From the IMG/VR virus record IMGVR_UViG_3300030329_003230, positions 1 to 64,000 of that record: 64,000 nt of DNA; one strand, written 5' to 3'. Positions 49,057 to 59,100 of this stretch are shown in pieces (within the stretch, counting starts at the first letter, position 1; the number at the start of each line of letters is the position of its first letter). The stretch comes from a virus. A program made the position numbers and the translations under genes. The notes beneath the pieces were generated by a model. The model searched no databases and was not told the origin of the DNA. It saw only the letters and a program-made list of their open reading frames with translations.

Positions 49057-49656
49057 ATGCCAAATGTTATGGCGATTGACTTAGAAACTAAGAATTTATC
49101 ATCAGATATTGGTGGTTGGGGTAATACCCATATGTTTCTAGTTTCTACAGTAACAACTTGGAACGGTAATACTGGTACTATTTATGTTGATGAACCAGTA
49201 TCTGATTCTTTTGTTAAGTCAGGGGTCCAGACTAAAACTCTTAACGAATTAAAATTTGATTTAGATGAACACTTCAAAAAAGGCGGATTACTATTAGGTC
49301 ATAACATTATATCTTTTGATTTACCAGTACTAAGAGATGCTATGGATATTTATTGTATTAGAAAATATATGACCCATAAACAATATATCGACACTAGCCA
49401 ATATTTACTAAAAGAAAGGGGAGAAAGATACGCACTAAACAATTTAGTTGACCATACTTTAGGAAGACAAAAGACTCTACACAGTATGGACGCACCCCGA
49501 TTATGGAAAGACGGAGACTATGATGCTGTAGTGGACTATTGTTTAAAAGACTCCCAATTAGTATATGATTTATGGAAATATGGTCAGCAAGAGGGAACAG
49601 TAAAGGCTTTTAATATAGACCAAGAGGAGGAAATAGAGATGGAGGTGAATTGGTGA
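49057..49656 (+). CDS. DEDD 3'-5' exonuclease
   Basis: 199 aa. Exo I MAIDLETK (D7/E9), Exo II LLGHNIISFDLPVL, Exo III VVDYCLKDSQLVY. Single-domain RNase H-fold exonuclease separate from the one in PolB. It may process RNA primers or recombination ends. Confidence 0.88.
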   Translation: MPNVMAIDLETKNLSSDIGGWGNTHMFLVSTVTTWNGNTGTIYVDEPVSDSFVKSGVQTKTLNELKFDLDEHFKKGGLLLGHNIISFDLPVLRDAMDIYCIRKYMTHKQYIDTSQYLLKERGERYALNNLVDHTLGRQKTLHSMDAPRLWKDGDYDAVVDYCLKDSQLVYDLWKYGQQEGTVKAFNIDQEEEIEMEVNW

Positions 49657-49811
49657 TGAGTACTGGAGAAGTTTTTGGCTGGATTATGTTCATCATTTTC
49701 ATTAGCATTTTGTTCTTTGCTGCCTTCGGTAGCACTTCCATAACGGAAGAAACTGTTGAAGAATACATCGGTAATCTCATGAGAGATGATGATACGGTTA
49801 TTAAGAGATAA
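49656..49811 (+). CDS. 51-aa membrane-anchored peptide
   Basis: MSTGEVFGWIMFIIFISILF: N-terminal membrane helix, then a charged tail. One-base overlap with the previous gene. Confidence 0.55.
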   Translation: MSTGEVFGWIMFIIFISILFFAAFGSTSITEETVEEYIGNLMRDDDTVIKR

Positions 49812-49813
49812 AT

Positions 49814-49945
49814 ATGGTTTTGAAAAAGAAATGTATAGCATGTGGAAAATATAGCATACCGAGAAGAATAAAAGGGGCCTACATAGGTTCAAATGATATT
49901 ATCAAAATTTGGGAATGCCGTTCTTGTCTTCATTTATGGAGATAG
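49814..49945 (+). CDS. 43-aa zinc-ribbon peptide
   Basis: KKKCIACGKYSIPRRIKG then WECRSCLHLW: CxxC...CxxC. Basic. Unknown. Confidence 0.6.
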   Translation: MVLKKKCIACGKYSIPRRIKGAYIGSNDIIKIWECRSCLHLWR

Positions 49946-49980
49946 GAAAAAGATTATACAATTAATCCCCCTGTAAATTC

Positions 49981-50148
49981 ATGATAACCTTGCTAGTCGA
50001 ATTGGCCCTTTTCATGATATTTTTATTTGGATTATATTTCACAATAATGGTACAAATAAACAAGGTATTCGATGAAGCATTAACTGAGTTATTCCAAGAA
50101 GGCGAACTACAAGAGTTAGCTTGGTCAGGACTCCACGATAAAAAGTAG
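49981..50148 (+). CDS. 55-aa membrane peptide, last rightward gene
   Basis: MITLLVELALFMIFLFGLYF: membrane helix at the N-terminus, then amphipathic and acidic. Followed within two bases by the terminator. Confidence 0.55.
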   Translation: MITLLVELALFMIFLFGLYFTIMVQINKVFDEALTELFQEGELQELAWSGLHDKK

Positions 50149-50149
50149 G

Positions 50150-50183
50150 GCGAGGGGCTTCGGCTCCTTGCTCTTTTTTTTTA
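50150..50183 (+). terminator. Intrinsic terminator of the rightward arm
   Basis: Stem GCGAGGGGC / GCTCCTTGC with a TTCG tetraloop (two G-U pairs), followed by TCTTTTTTTTTT. Ends the rightward transcription unit. Confidence 0.8.
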
Positions 50184-50255
50184 ATTTTATTTTTATTGGG
50201 GTAGATTATTCTTCCCTATTTTATCTTTATTTAAAAGTAAACAGAAATGAAAGAA

Positions 50256-50330
50256 GACTTTTTTCAATAGAATTTCAACATTGTACTTTTTTTTCTTACG
50301 GCTTATAACGTATGCCGACTTTTTTCAATA
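50256..50330. terminator. Convergent terminator with 14-bp direct repeats
   Basis: GACTTTTTTCAATA at 50256-50269 and 50317-50330, flanking a CGGC..GCCG hairpin (about 50299-50317). Located between the converging arms; likely stops leftward transcription. Confidence 0.5.
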
Positions 50331-50343
50331 AATACCCTATAAA

Positions 50344-50442
50344 TTAAGGTATTTTATAGAGAATTTCTAGTAAATGGCGAAATGCGCTTCCTAATGTGTA
50401 ACCAATGAGTAAAGAAAATATTGAACCCATAACCAAAGACAT
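50344..50442 (-). CDS. 32-aa single-pass membrane peptide
   Basis: MSLVMGSIFSLLIGYTLGSA, then FRHLLEILYKIP. One membrane helix, start just after the fibre stop with GAGGAAAT as ribosome binding site. Last leftward gene of the tail block; a holin-like role is possible but unproven. Confidence 0.5.
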   Translation of the reverse strand: MSLVMGSIFSLLIGYTLGSAFRHLLEILYKIP

Positions 50443-50448
50443 ATTTCC

Positions 50449-52827
50449 TCAAGCAGACGGTAAAGTTATCCAACCTTCAGTTCCGTTTAATCCGTGAGAA
50501 CCACTTGCAGCACCAAATTGCCCATCAGTATAAGCCATTAGAGTTATTGATTGCATAGTAGTTAATGTAATTACATTTGGAGCAGTAACTAATGGATGGG
50601 CAGTACTAGAACCTCCATCTAATACATCTGAACCAGAACCACCAGTACCACTATTATTAGGTATAATTGTAACAGTTCCATCACTAATATTTTTGAATAT
50701 GAAAAACATTTGTGCTACCCCACTTGCAGCAGGTAAACGATAATTATGAGCCGTAGAACTAGCGTGATTTAGACAAACTATTGTTTTACTTAAACTTAAA
50801 CTATCTACTCCACCAGCACCAGCACCTGAATTATTAACTTCTACTGGTTCTAAAGAAGTATAACCATTAGTGATTAATCCAGTAGTAGCAGTAACAGTAG
50901 TACCAGCAGTTATACCACCCGCAACAGATACATTATCTGAAGTATCCATCGTAATTGTGGCTCCTCCATCAGATGCTTGAATTACGTTTCCTGCAACTCT
51001 TAATTTACCATCAGAAGTTATTCTAATTGCTTCCGTTAATGTGCCATTTAAACTAGTTGAAAAAACCATAGCTGAATCTTGAGTACTTCCAGTAGCAGTA
51101 AATGATTGTTCTTTCAAAACTTGTATTTTACCAGAATCAACAGCGTTACCACCAGTATCTTCTAAATCAAACTGTATTGATACTTTACCAGCAGTACTTG
51201 CTGCGTCACTTTGATTGGTTAATTTTAGAGCAATTAATTCAGCATCTGTATCTTTACTTATTTCTAACATGCTGTCAGGGGCTCTTGTCCCAATACCAAC
51301 TAAACCTGTTTTAGTTATAGTAAAATCAGAATCAGTATAAGCACCGGCATCATCTGTAGCAGTGTTATAACCTATATGTAAAATATTATCTTGTGCAGTA
51401 GTTGCAGTACCTATAGCCCAATTATGATGAGTGGACCCATCTATATTTGTCATAATTATATTTGTACCATTATTACCAACATTGTTAGATACTAACTGCA
51501 TTCTTGCATCATCGTCTTCTATGATTAAATTTACATAATCATCAGGGTCATAATTTGATACTGCTGTTTCTTTAATATGTAATTGTGCTGATGGATTAGA
51601 TGCTCCAATACCTACTCTACCAGTTCTAATATGCATTGTGTCATTATCTGCACCAGCAACTTTAGTTCTAAATATAAAACCGCCATCTTCAGTACTATCA
51701 CTTTTATCGAATATTCTACAATAGATGTGAGCATAATCAATTTCTTCAGGCGTACCTGCATCATTCATTCCAGCAAAAATAATTTGACCTACATAATCAT
51801 CATCTGCTGGACTTGAACTTGTTCTTAGGAATTTAATATCGGGAGAACTGTTAGTACCAGCATCTGTGCTTTCTACTATTAACGCTGGTGTAGTGTCAGC
51901 ATTTAATGCATATTTAATGTGTAAAGGAGCATCAGGTGTGGTTTCTCCAATACCTACATGTCCACCATTAAATAGAGCAGCATAATTAGTATCACCACCT
52001 GAAACTGTAACATCAAGACCAGTAACGGTTTGAGTTCCACTACCTGCCCCTACAACATCAACATCCATACCTATTGCAGTTGAAGTTCCTTTACTCGATG
52101 AAGTAACATCTAAATCAATTCCTATATCGTTATGAGCAGCAGTTCCACTATCTTGGGTTGCTCTATCAAAATCAATTTTTAATGTGGTAATATCTTCAGC
52201 ACTAACAACAGTTGCTGCTCTATCTTTATCAATTATAACTCCACCAAGAGTTGGAGTAACTGTAATTCCAGAACCATCACCAGTAATATTACCCGATTCT
52301 GCATAATAACTACCAGCATCATACCCTATAGATACAGAATTCTTTTGTTTATCTAATGTGAATAATTGGAAATCATAATCAGCCTTATCATCATTTGTAC
52401 CTGCGGTAATTTTTACTAAAGCAATAGGAATATATCCTGCTGTGATGTCTGCCACTAAAGGTGTAGCAGCCGCAGTTCCTTGAACAATACTTAGGGATGG
52501 ATTTCCTCCAATATTGGGATTTAATAGAACCCAATCGTATCTAGTATGAGAAGCATGTTGAACGGTTGATGAATATGCCTCATCTAAATTGGTTCCATAA
52601 GTAGCATATTGTCCCTTTGAAGTAAAATGAATAGGTTGGGCTAAGTTATATTGTGTGTATGTTCCACCATCAGTAATTGTGAATCCTGCATGTCCTATAC
52701 ATATATCCCCTTCAGAATAAGCCTGTAATGCTTTAACTATTCCTGAATGAATATTATCTGTTCCGTCAATTAAACCCGCATTTGGTGTTGCTGCTAATTT
52801 AGTTATTTTTCCTTGATTTGCTACCAT
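50449..52827 (-). CDS. Tail fibre protein
   Basis: 792 aa. N-terminal attachment-like region with a Trp-containing block (HTRYDWVLLNPNIGG). Repeats of the type VGIGxxxPxxxLxI at about residues 294-306, 403-415 and 509-521, typical of phage fibre shafts, and a C-terminal Gly/Ser-rich tip. Probably the receptor-binding fibre. No intramolecular chaperone domain seen. Confidence 0.8.
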   Translation of the reverse strand: MVANQGKITKLAATPNAGLIDGTDNIHSGIVKALQAYSEGDICIGHAGFTITDGGTYTQYNLAQPIHFTSKGQYATYGTNLDEAYSSTVQHASHTRYDWVLLNPNIGGNPSLSIVQGTAAATPLVADITAGYIPIALVKITAGTNDDKADYDFQLFTLDKQKNSVSIGYDAGSYYAESGNITGDGSGITVTPTLGGVIIDKDRAATVVSAEDITTLKIDFDRATQDSGTAAHNDIGIDLDVTSSSKGTSTAIGMDVDVVGAGSGTQTVTGLDVTVSGGDTNYAALFNGGHVGIGETTPDAPLHIKYALNADTTPALIVESTDAGTNSSPDIKFLRTSSSPADDDYVGQIIFAGMNDAGTPEEIDYAHIYCRIFDKSDSTEDGGFIFRTKVAGADNDTMHIRTGRVGIGASNPSAQLHIKETAVSNYDPDDYVNLIIEDDDARMQLVSNNVGNNGTNIIMTNIDGSTHHNWAIGTATTAQDNILHIGYNTATDDAGAYTDSDFTITKTGLVGIGTRAPDSMLEISKDTDAELIALKLTNQSDAASTAGKVSIQFDLEDTGGNAVDSGKIQVLKEQSFTATGSTQDSAMVFSTSLNGTLTEAIRITSDGKLRVAGNVIQASDGGATITMDTSDNVSVAGGITAGTTVTATTGLITNGYTSLEPVEVNNSGAGAGGVDSLSLSKTIVCLNHASSTAHNYRLPAASGVAQMFFIFKNISDGTVTIIPNNSGTGGSGSDVLDGGSSTAHPLVTAPNVITLTTMQSITLMAYTDGQFGAASGSHGLNGTEGWITLPSA

Positions 52828-52828
52828 C

Positions 52829-53191
52829 TTATTTCACCTGCACCACAATTGTAAATTCTAAAATATCAGTTGCCGTTATTGGCCCCACACCATCAAAATC
52901 AATTCTGTTTAACATATTACCACTACTATCAAAAATTCCTACTTCTGTTATTGTATATCCAGTTAACGCCGAAGCACTTCCTAAGAAACTCGCCTTGAAT
53001 TCCACTCCTGTATCATTTGCTAATGTTGATGAAATATTACTTGTTACCGTTGGTACTCCATTTGTTGTTCTTGGTGAATCTAATTCATTTGCGCTTGGAT
53101 TAGTACTATCTGTTCCTGTTCCTACATCCATACTGGCAAAATTAGTTTTAATTAACGTTGCTATCTGTTTCTTTCCTTCTTCTGTTATCAT
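52829..53191 (-). CDS. Tail-fibre-associated protein
   Basis: 120 aa. ITEEGKKQIATLIKTNF start and LTGYTITEVGIFDSSGNMLNR, a pattern common in phage tail-collar or fibre-attachment proteins. ATGA overlap with the giant gene and one base from the fibre gene. Confidence 0.7.
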   Translation of the reverse strand: MITEEGKKQIATLIKTNFASMDVGTGTDSTNPSANELDSPRTTNGVPTVTSNISSTLANDTGVEFKASFLGSASALTGYTITEVGIFDSSGNMLNRIDFDGVGPITATDILEFTIVVQVK

Positions 53192-56100
53192 TCAAACGCC
53201 TTCCCTTTAGTTAAATCTAAATCCAACATTAATGTCTTATTGGATAGTGTTGCTGTTCCTCCACTCAAAGTAAATCCTAATGTGGTACTGAATCCTAATA
53301 ATGCCCCCGAAGAGAAACCTAAATTTGTACTTGCGTCTGCTGGACAATACAATAAGTCTCCTTTAGTTAAAGTGACACTGAGAGGAGTAACAAGAGTAAT
53401 CTGAGTAGAACTTACTGATTCTATAACCCCTAAGTTAGTACCAGCGTTTGTGTAGAGGTTCGCTCCAGCAAGGAAAGTGCTACTAATATCAATAGTTGTT
53501 GAAATTTTATCACCACTAGATACAGTAGCAGCAACGCCGGTATAATTCATATCAGCACTAGTAGTTATTTTATGAACTTGTAATGTTACTTCTCCTATCT
53601 CTAATTCATCAAATAAATCGATATCTTGGTTAAGAGTTTCTGCTATATCTTCTTTGAAAGTTCTATCTAATCGTTTAATTTCAGTAATATTTTCAGCCAA
53701 CAATTGACCCAATCCCTTTGAATATTTACTCAAAGTTAATTTGACAACTCCATCTATAGAATAGTCAATTCCAGTTATCATATAATTCGAACGAGGAATA
53801 TTTTCAGATGGATAATGAACAACTACACTATCTGCAATTTTAACTAATTCAGTACCTCTTCGGTCAGTTTCTATTTTTAATTCTATATTTTCAGAAGAAT
53901 GTAATCTCAATAATTTTTGAGCCAATTGTTCTGCTTGAACTTTATCAGAAATTGTTCTATCTATTCTTTCTAATGTCCTTTTACCTTTTAATTTGATACT
54001 TTCTAAATCTCTTTTTCTGACTTTCAAATCTTTACCATATACCACTACGTCATTGTATAACTCAAAGGTGTTTTTATTTTTGGAAGCCAACATAATATTT
54101 TGAGTATCTTTATTCATTTCATCTATTTCGATAGATGTATTACGTTCAAAATCTTTAGAAGAAGATACTTCTATAGTGTTATTATCAACATATAATTCTA
54201 AGTCTTTGTTACCCAATATAGAACTACAGGCTGAAAATAAGTTAGATTCTCCACCAAGGAATTCAGGAGCCATAAAATAACTTTTAGGGGTTTCTGTCAC
54301 TGAAGTTATATCAGACCTTTTAGTATAATCTATTTCTTCTTTCTTTAAAATATTATTAACTATATCTTCTATCTCTGGAGCAACTGTTACTCCTACTCCT
54401 ATTGATGCGCTTTTTATATCACTCAGAGTAATTCTATCTTTAGTTGTAATTTCAAATATTTCCCCAATAGACAATATCCCTGCCGCCTCTTGCATATTAG
54501 TGAAAGATAATTCTGTACTGTTAGTGGACGCTTTAACTAACATAGTATCTTCCACTCTTATTTCACCATCTGTTTTTAACACATTATACTGAGTATTATT
54601 AGTAAATGGTTTACCAGAACCAAATAAGTTTCCTTTATCTCTACAAACAACATAATCGGAATTATCTGTATCTACATCTAAAGTAACATACATTGATAAT
54701 AACCCTTCATTGAATGGACTATCAATAGAATTATTTGTATTATTAGAATTAAACGAATTATTTATTTGTCCATACATCTCATTAGAGTATGGTTTTTTAC
54801 TCGTTTTTCTACTCATTACATATGTTTCAATATTATTAGGAGTAAAATTATATGTGCAAATTTCAGCGGGTTTCATTATTCTAAAGTGAGTATTTTTAGG
54901 AATATTAACATCATCAGTTAGACTAGAATCATATGCGCCATCAATATAAATTATATGTCGAATAATGTTATCTCTACCTTGAGTACCAGAACCAGTGGGT
55001 TCTTCAGCCTGACTTTTAACCTGAGTTTCGTGAGATACAACATAATATATTTTATCTGGAGTTATTCCTTCTACATTCCTAAAGAAATTACTACTAACAT
55101 CAGTTCCTATGTTCTGTGATATTGTTTCTTTAGTAGAAATTTTAGCAACTGTGGTATCATTCGCATTATTAGAAAAAGCAACATCTACAGTCAAAGCAGT
55201 ATCACTTGTTATACCTGTAATAATTCTAGTTTCTCCACTAACAGTTATTGAATCCCCTACAGATAATTCTGTTAAAAATTGTGTTCCTACTCCAGTTACT
55301 GAAGTAGAAGCAGCAGGGTCTATACTTCCAGTTAATGAATCTGAAGTAGTTCCGCTTAAATTTTTATCAAATAATGCTTCACTAGACTTACTTTCTCCAC
55401 TGTAAGAACCTGCTTCTGATACTAAATACATTCCAGTTAAATCTACAAAATTTAAGAAACCGTTACCTGCGGCTTGCGGTGGTTCACTAGTGTCAAAGGT
55501 ATCAATTTCTATTCTAACTAATTTCTTACCATCTGGAGAATTTTTCCATTCTACATCGGTAATATTTCCAGTAGAATAATTCTTAGAAATGTAATCATAT
55601 AAGAAATTAAATTTTATTTTATTTATGGCTGTGTAAGATTTTTGAGTAATAGTAGAATCATTAGCAGTAGTTGCGGAATAAGAATCATTGTATTTCCCTA
55701 ATGTTAAGGGAGTAGTTAACGTAGAAAATTCAGTGGAAAAGAATCCCATATCTAACATAGAAATATTACTCATTCTAAGTGGATAATATGGGAATTTATT
55801 ACTTGCGAATGTATTAAAATCAGTACCTTCTCTAAATCTATTACCTGATTTTGGATTATAATAATAAAAACTGTAACAAGGCATTACACTACCACTTAAC
55901 ATATTAGGGGTAGGATTAACAGCGGGCAAGTCATTATCAGTTACACTTGTATCTAAAGATAATACAAATACTGGACAGGCAACATATGTTAATGAACTAC
56001 CAGAGTAACCAGTACCTCCATCAGTGGCAAAATTACTAACGCCACTATAAATAGCATTATTAATTGGGTCTAATCTAGTAATGGCTCCACCGGATGCAGT

Positions 56101-59100
56101 AACTCTATACACAGCATTGAATTTAGCATTATTAGTTCTACCACCACTACCAGTAAAATCACTTTCTAAAATTAAAGCAACAACATCATTAGTAACATAA
56201 CCAGTACCACCCGCAGTTATACTAGTAATAGCACTACCCATAGCACTAGAAGTAGTAGTAATCCTTGCCATCTTACCGTATTGGGGGATAGTTCCACCAC
56301 TTGCGCTTCTTGTTGATTGAGTAGGAGTGGCATCACAAGTTTTTATTCCTGTAATAGAATGCCAAACTTGAGAATTATCAGTACCTGCACCAGTTGAAAT
56401 AGGATACAAGAAATTTATTTTCATTCCGTCGATTAAAGGAATATAATCGCTACCTGAATATCCGTTCTGTCTAGGTAAAAATATGAAATCATTACCAGTT
56501 ATTCTAATCATAGTATGAGTTAAATCCTGTGCGTTTGCAGATAAGTTAGGATAAGCCTGACCCTCTATGCCAGTTATGTAATCATTTTGTGCTCCGGTAA
56601 CTGTCGCTACAATTTTACTCATATTAGTTATAGGTAAAGTAGAACCTTGCATTAGTGTAAAGAAATTATTACTTAAATTTCTATAAATTGATTGGTTAGT
56701 TCCTAAATCTTCTAAAATTAATTGAATAGTTCCATCATAAGGTCTAGTGGGTATCATCGGTAAACCGTTAGTTGTACTTGCTCTAGTTGAGAAATCTGGA
56801 TGTTGAAAACTGTGAGAAATTAAACCCTTTCTAATTAAAGATGGTTCTTGTAATCTTCTTATTTCTTCATAAATACTGTAAGGCTTACTTAATGCCGCTA
56901 CTCCTATGTGATTATAATTTCTAAACCCAGTCTTTCCATGAAAGTAGTAATTATTGTAAGGAGAAGCAATCCATCTTTGGGTAGTAGTGCTACCAACGTG
57001 ACTATTACCACTTAATTCTACATATTGGTGTAATAATGGACTAAATTTATTAGATACTGCATCTAATTCTTTGTATTTATCATCTGAATTTAACCAACTG
57101 AAATCGTTTATTTTAGATGGGTCGCCGTTATCACCAAATAAAGAAAGGGCTAATGTAGCAGTATCAGTACTACTTGTAGCAGCATCTAAATCTGGATACA
57201 CTGGAGATTGTGGATTTTTAAGAGCGTTAGTATTTCTAGTGATTAATTTAGTACTAACCCTACTGCCGCCACTTGAGGCTAAAGATGCCATATATACTGG
57301 CCCAATGTAACTAGTAGCGTGGAAAGTTCCAGAAGCCCCACCCTCATGTAATTCTATAAAATGCCCCGAAGCACCAGAAATAGGGTGAGTAGTAACATAA
57401 TTATTCGCTTTACCAATTAATTCTCCAAATCTAGTAAATAAATAATGCCCATCAATACTACCACTCGCTTCAGGGTCTGCATCTAAAGTAAGATATCCCA
57501 TCCTTGTGCCTGAAACGCTATTTGTATAAGCAGTAATTTGGAAATTATTCAAATTAGTACCATCAATATTATCAGGTAAATCTATTGGTTGATTCAAATA
57601 ATAATGTTTGATATCGCTATTATAGAGGCTTTCCTTTACAGTTGGTGGGTTTTCACCATCAATTGGGTTAAATGTAAAATCATAAGTTGCTTCTATTAAT
57701 CTCATTAATCCGAATCTTTTTATTTGGTTTGGGGTTATAGATGCCGAATTAATATCTAGGGTTTGTTGAGAAGTATCCAAATATTCATCTCTTGGGATTG
57801 TTCCTAAATATTTATCTTGTTTTAATTCACCTACTTTTTCTGGACTATGTGATTTTAAAATCAAAGAGTAATCAGTAAATACACTATCAGATAAAAACCC
57901 GATGTGATTATCTCTTCTCATAGATTCAGGTAAAATATCAGAAATTGAAAATAAGAAATAAGTTGGTGATTTTGGGTCAGATACTTGTAGCATATCTCTT
58001 ATTTCTAATATAGAATTGTATCCGTGTCTTGGTAGATGGGGGCTTGCATCACCACTAGTTTCATCATAATGGAAAGAACCAACAGAAAAAGTATTGCTAC
58101 CGGGTATTCCCGCTTTAGGTATCATATAGATTGGAGCCATTAAATCATCATCTTGTAAAAGAGAATTAGAACCTGTAGTAGCAGTATTTGTTTCAGCATA
58201 GAATTTCTCATAATCTCCGAAATTACTACCTAAAATACCAAAAGTTCCTCTTTCGTAGGGGGCTGGATATAAATTTTTAATCATTAAAGAGTTATGAACG
58301 TAATTTTTTGTATAATCTGTTCTTAATTCTTTAGTTAAAGACTCTTCAATAGTAATTCCACCCCTATTTCCGGGGTAAAATTTTACTAATTGGGCTACAC
58401 CTTTAACTTTAGAAGAAGTATTTGAGTAATTTAAATTATGAGAACTTTCAATATAATTTATTTTTTTAATCGGATTTCTATTGAGCGTTCCAGATTTAAA
58501 TCTATTTAAATTAGTATATTTGAAATATAACCCACCATAGGGAAAAAAGGTAAGAGGTACTGGAATTTTATAAGCATTAGAAATATTAGAGCCTTTTATT
58601 GAATCAATAGGAGCGATTATACCCCCAACAGGTAAACCTTGAGTGTTAATTAAATATAAGTGGTCTGTATTATTTTCACCTAACACCTGAATACTAGTGA
58701 CTCCTGACATTGAATCTTGGATATTCCTATCCATTTCTATTACATAATAAACTACAGAAGTATCGGCTGTAGCATCTAAAATGTGAGTCTCAAAAAATCT
58801 TTTTCCTGTACCTAAATACACTCCAGAAGTATTGTAAATTGGACCTAATAACCTCTTTAAAGTGGCATCACTCATAGCAGAAGGTAAAAAACCAGTGATT
58901 CTATTACCTTTACAATAAGCATGAATTGTAGTTAAACTATCATCAGCAAAAACAGAATTACTAGTTTCATTAGGGTTTTGGTCTACTCTTCCTAAAATGA
59001 CGGGGAAAGTTGGGGCTACTCTAATTGTAGTGCTAGCATCAGAATTAGGATTAAATGATACTATAGTATATTCTGATAAACTATTAGGGGAATAAGAGTT

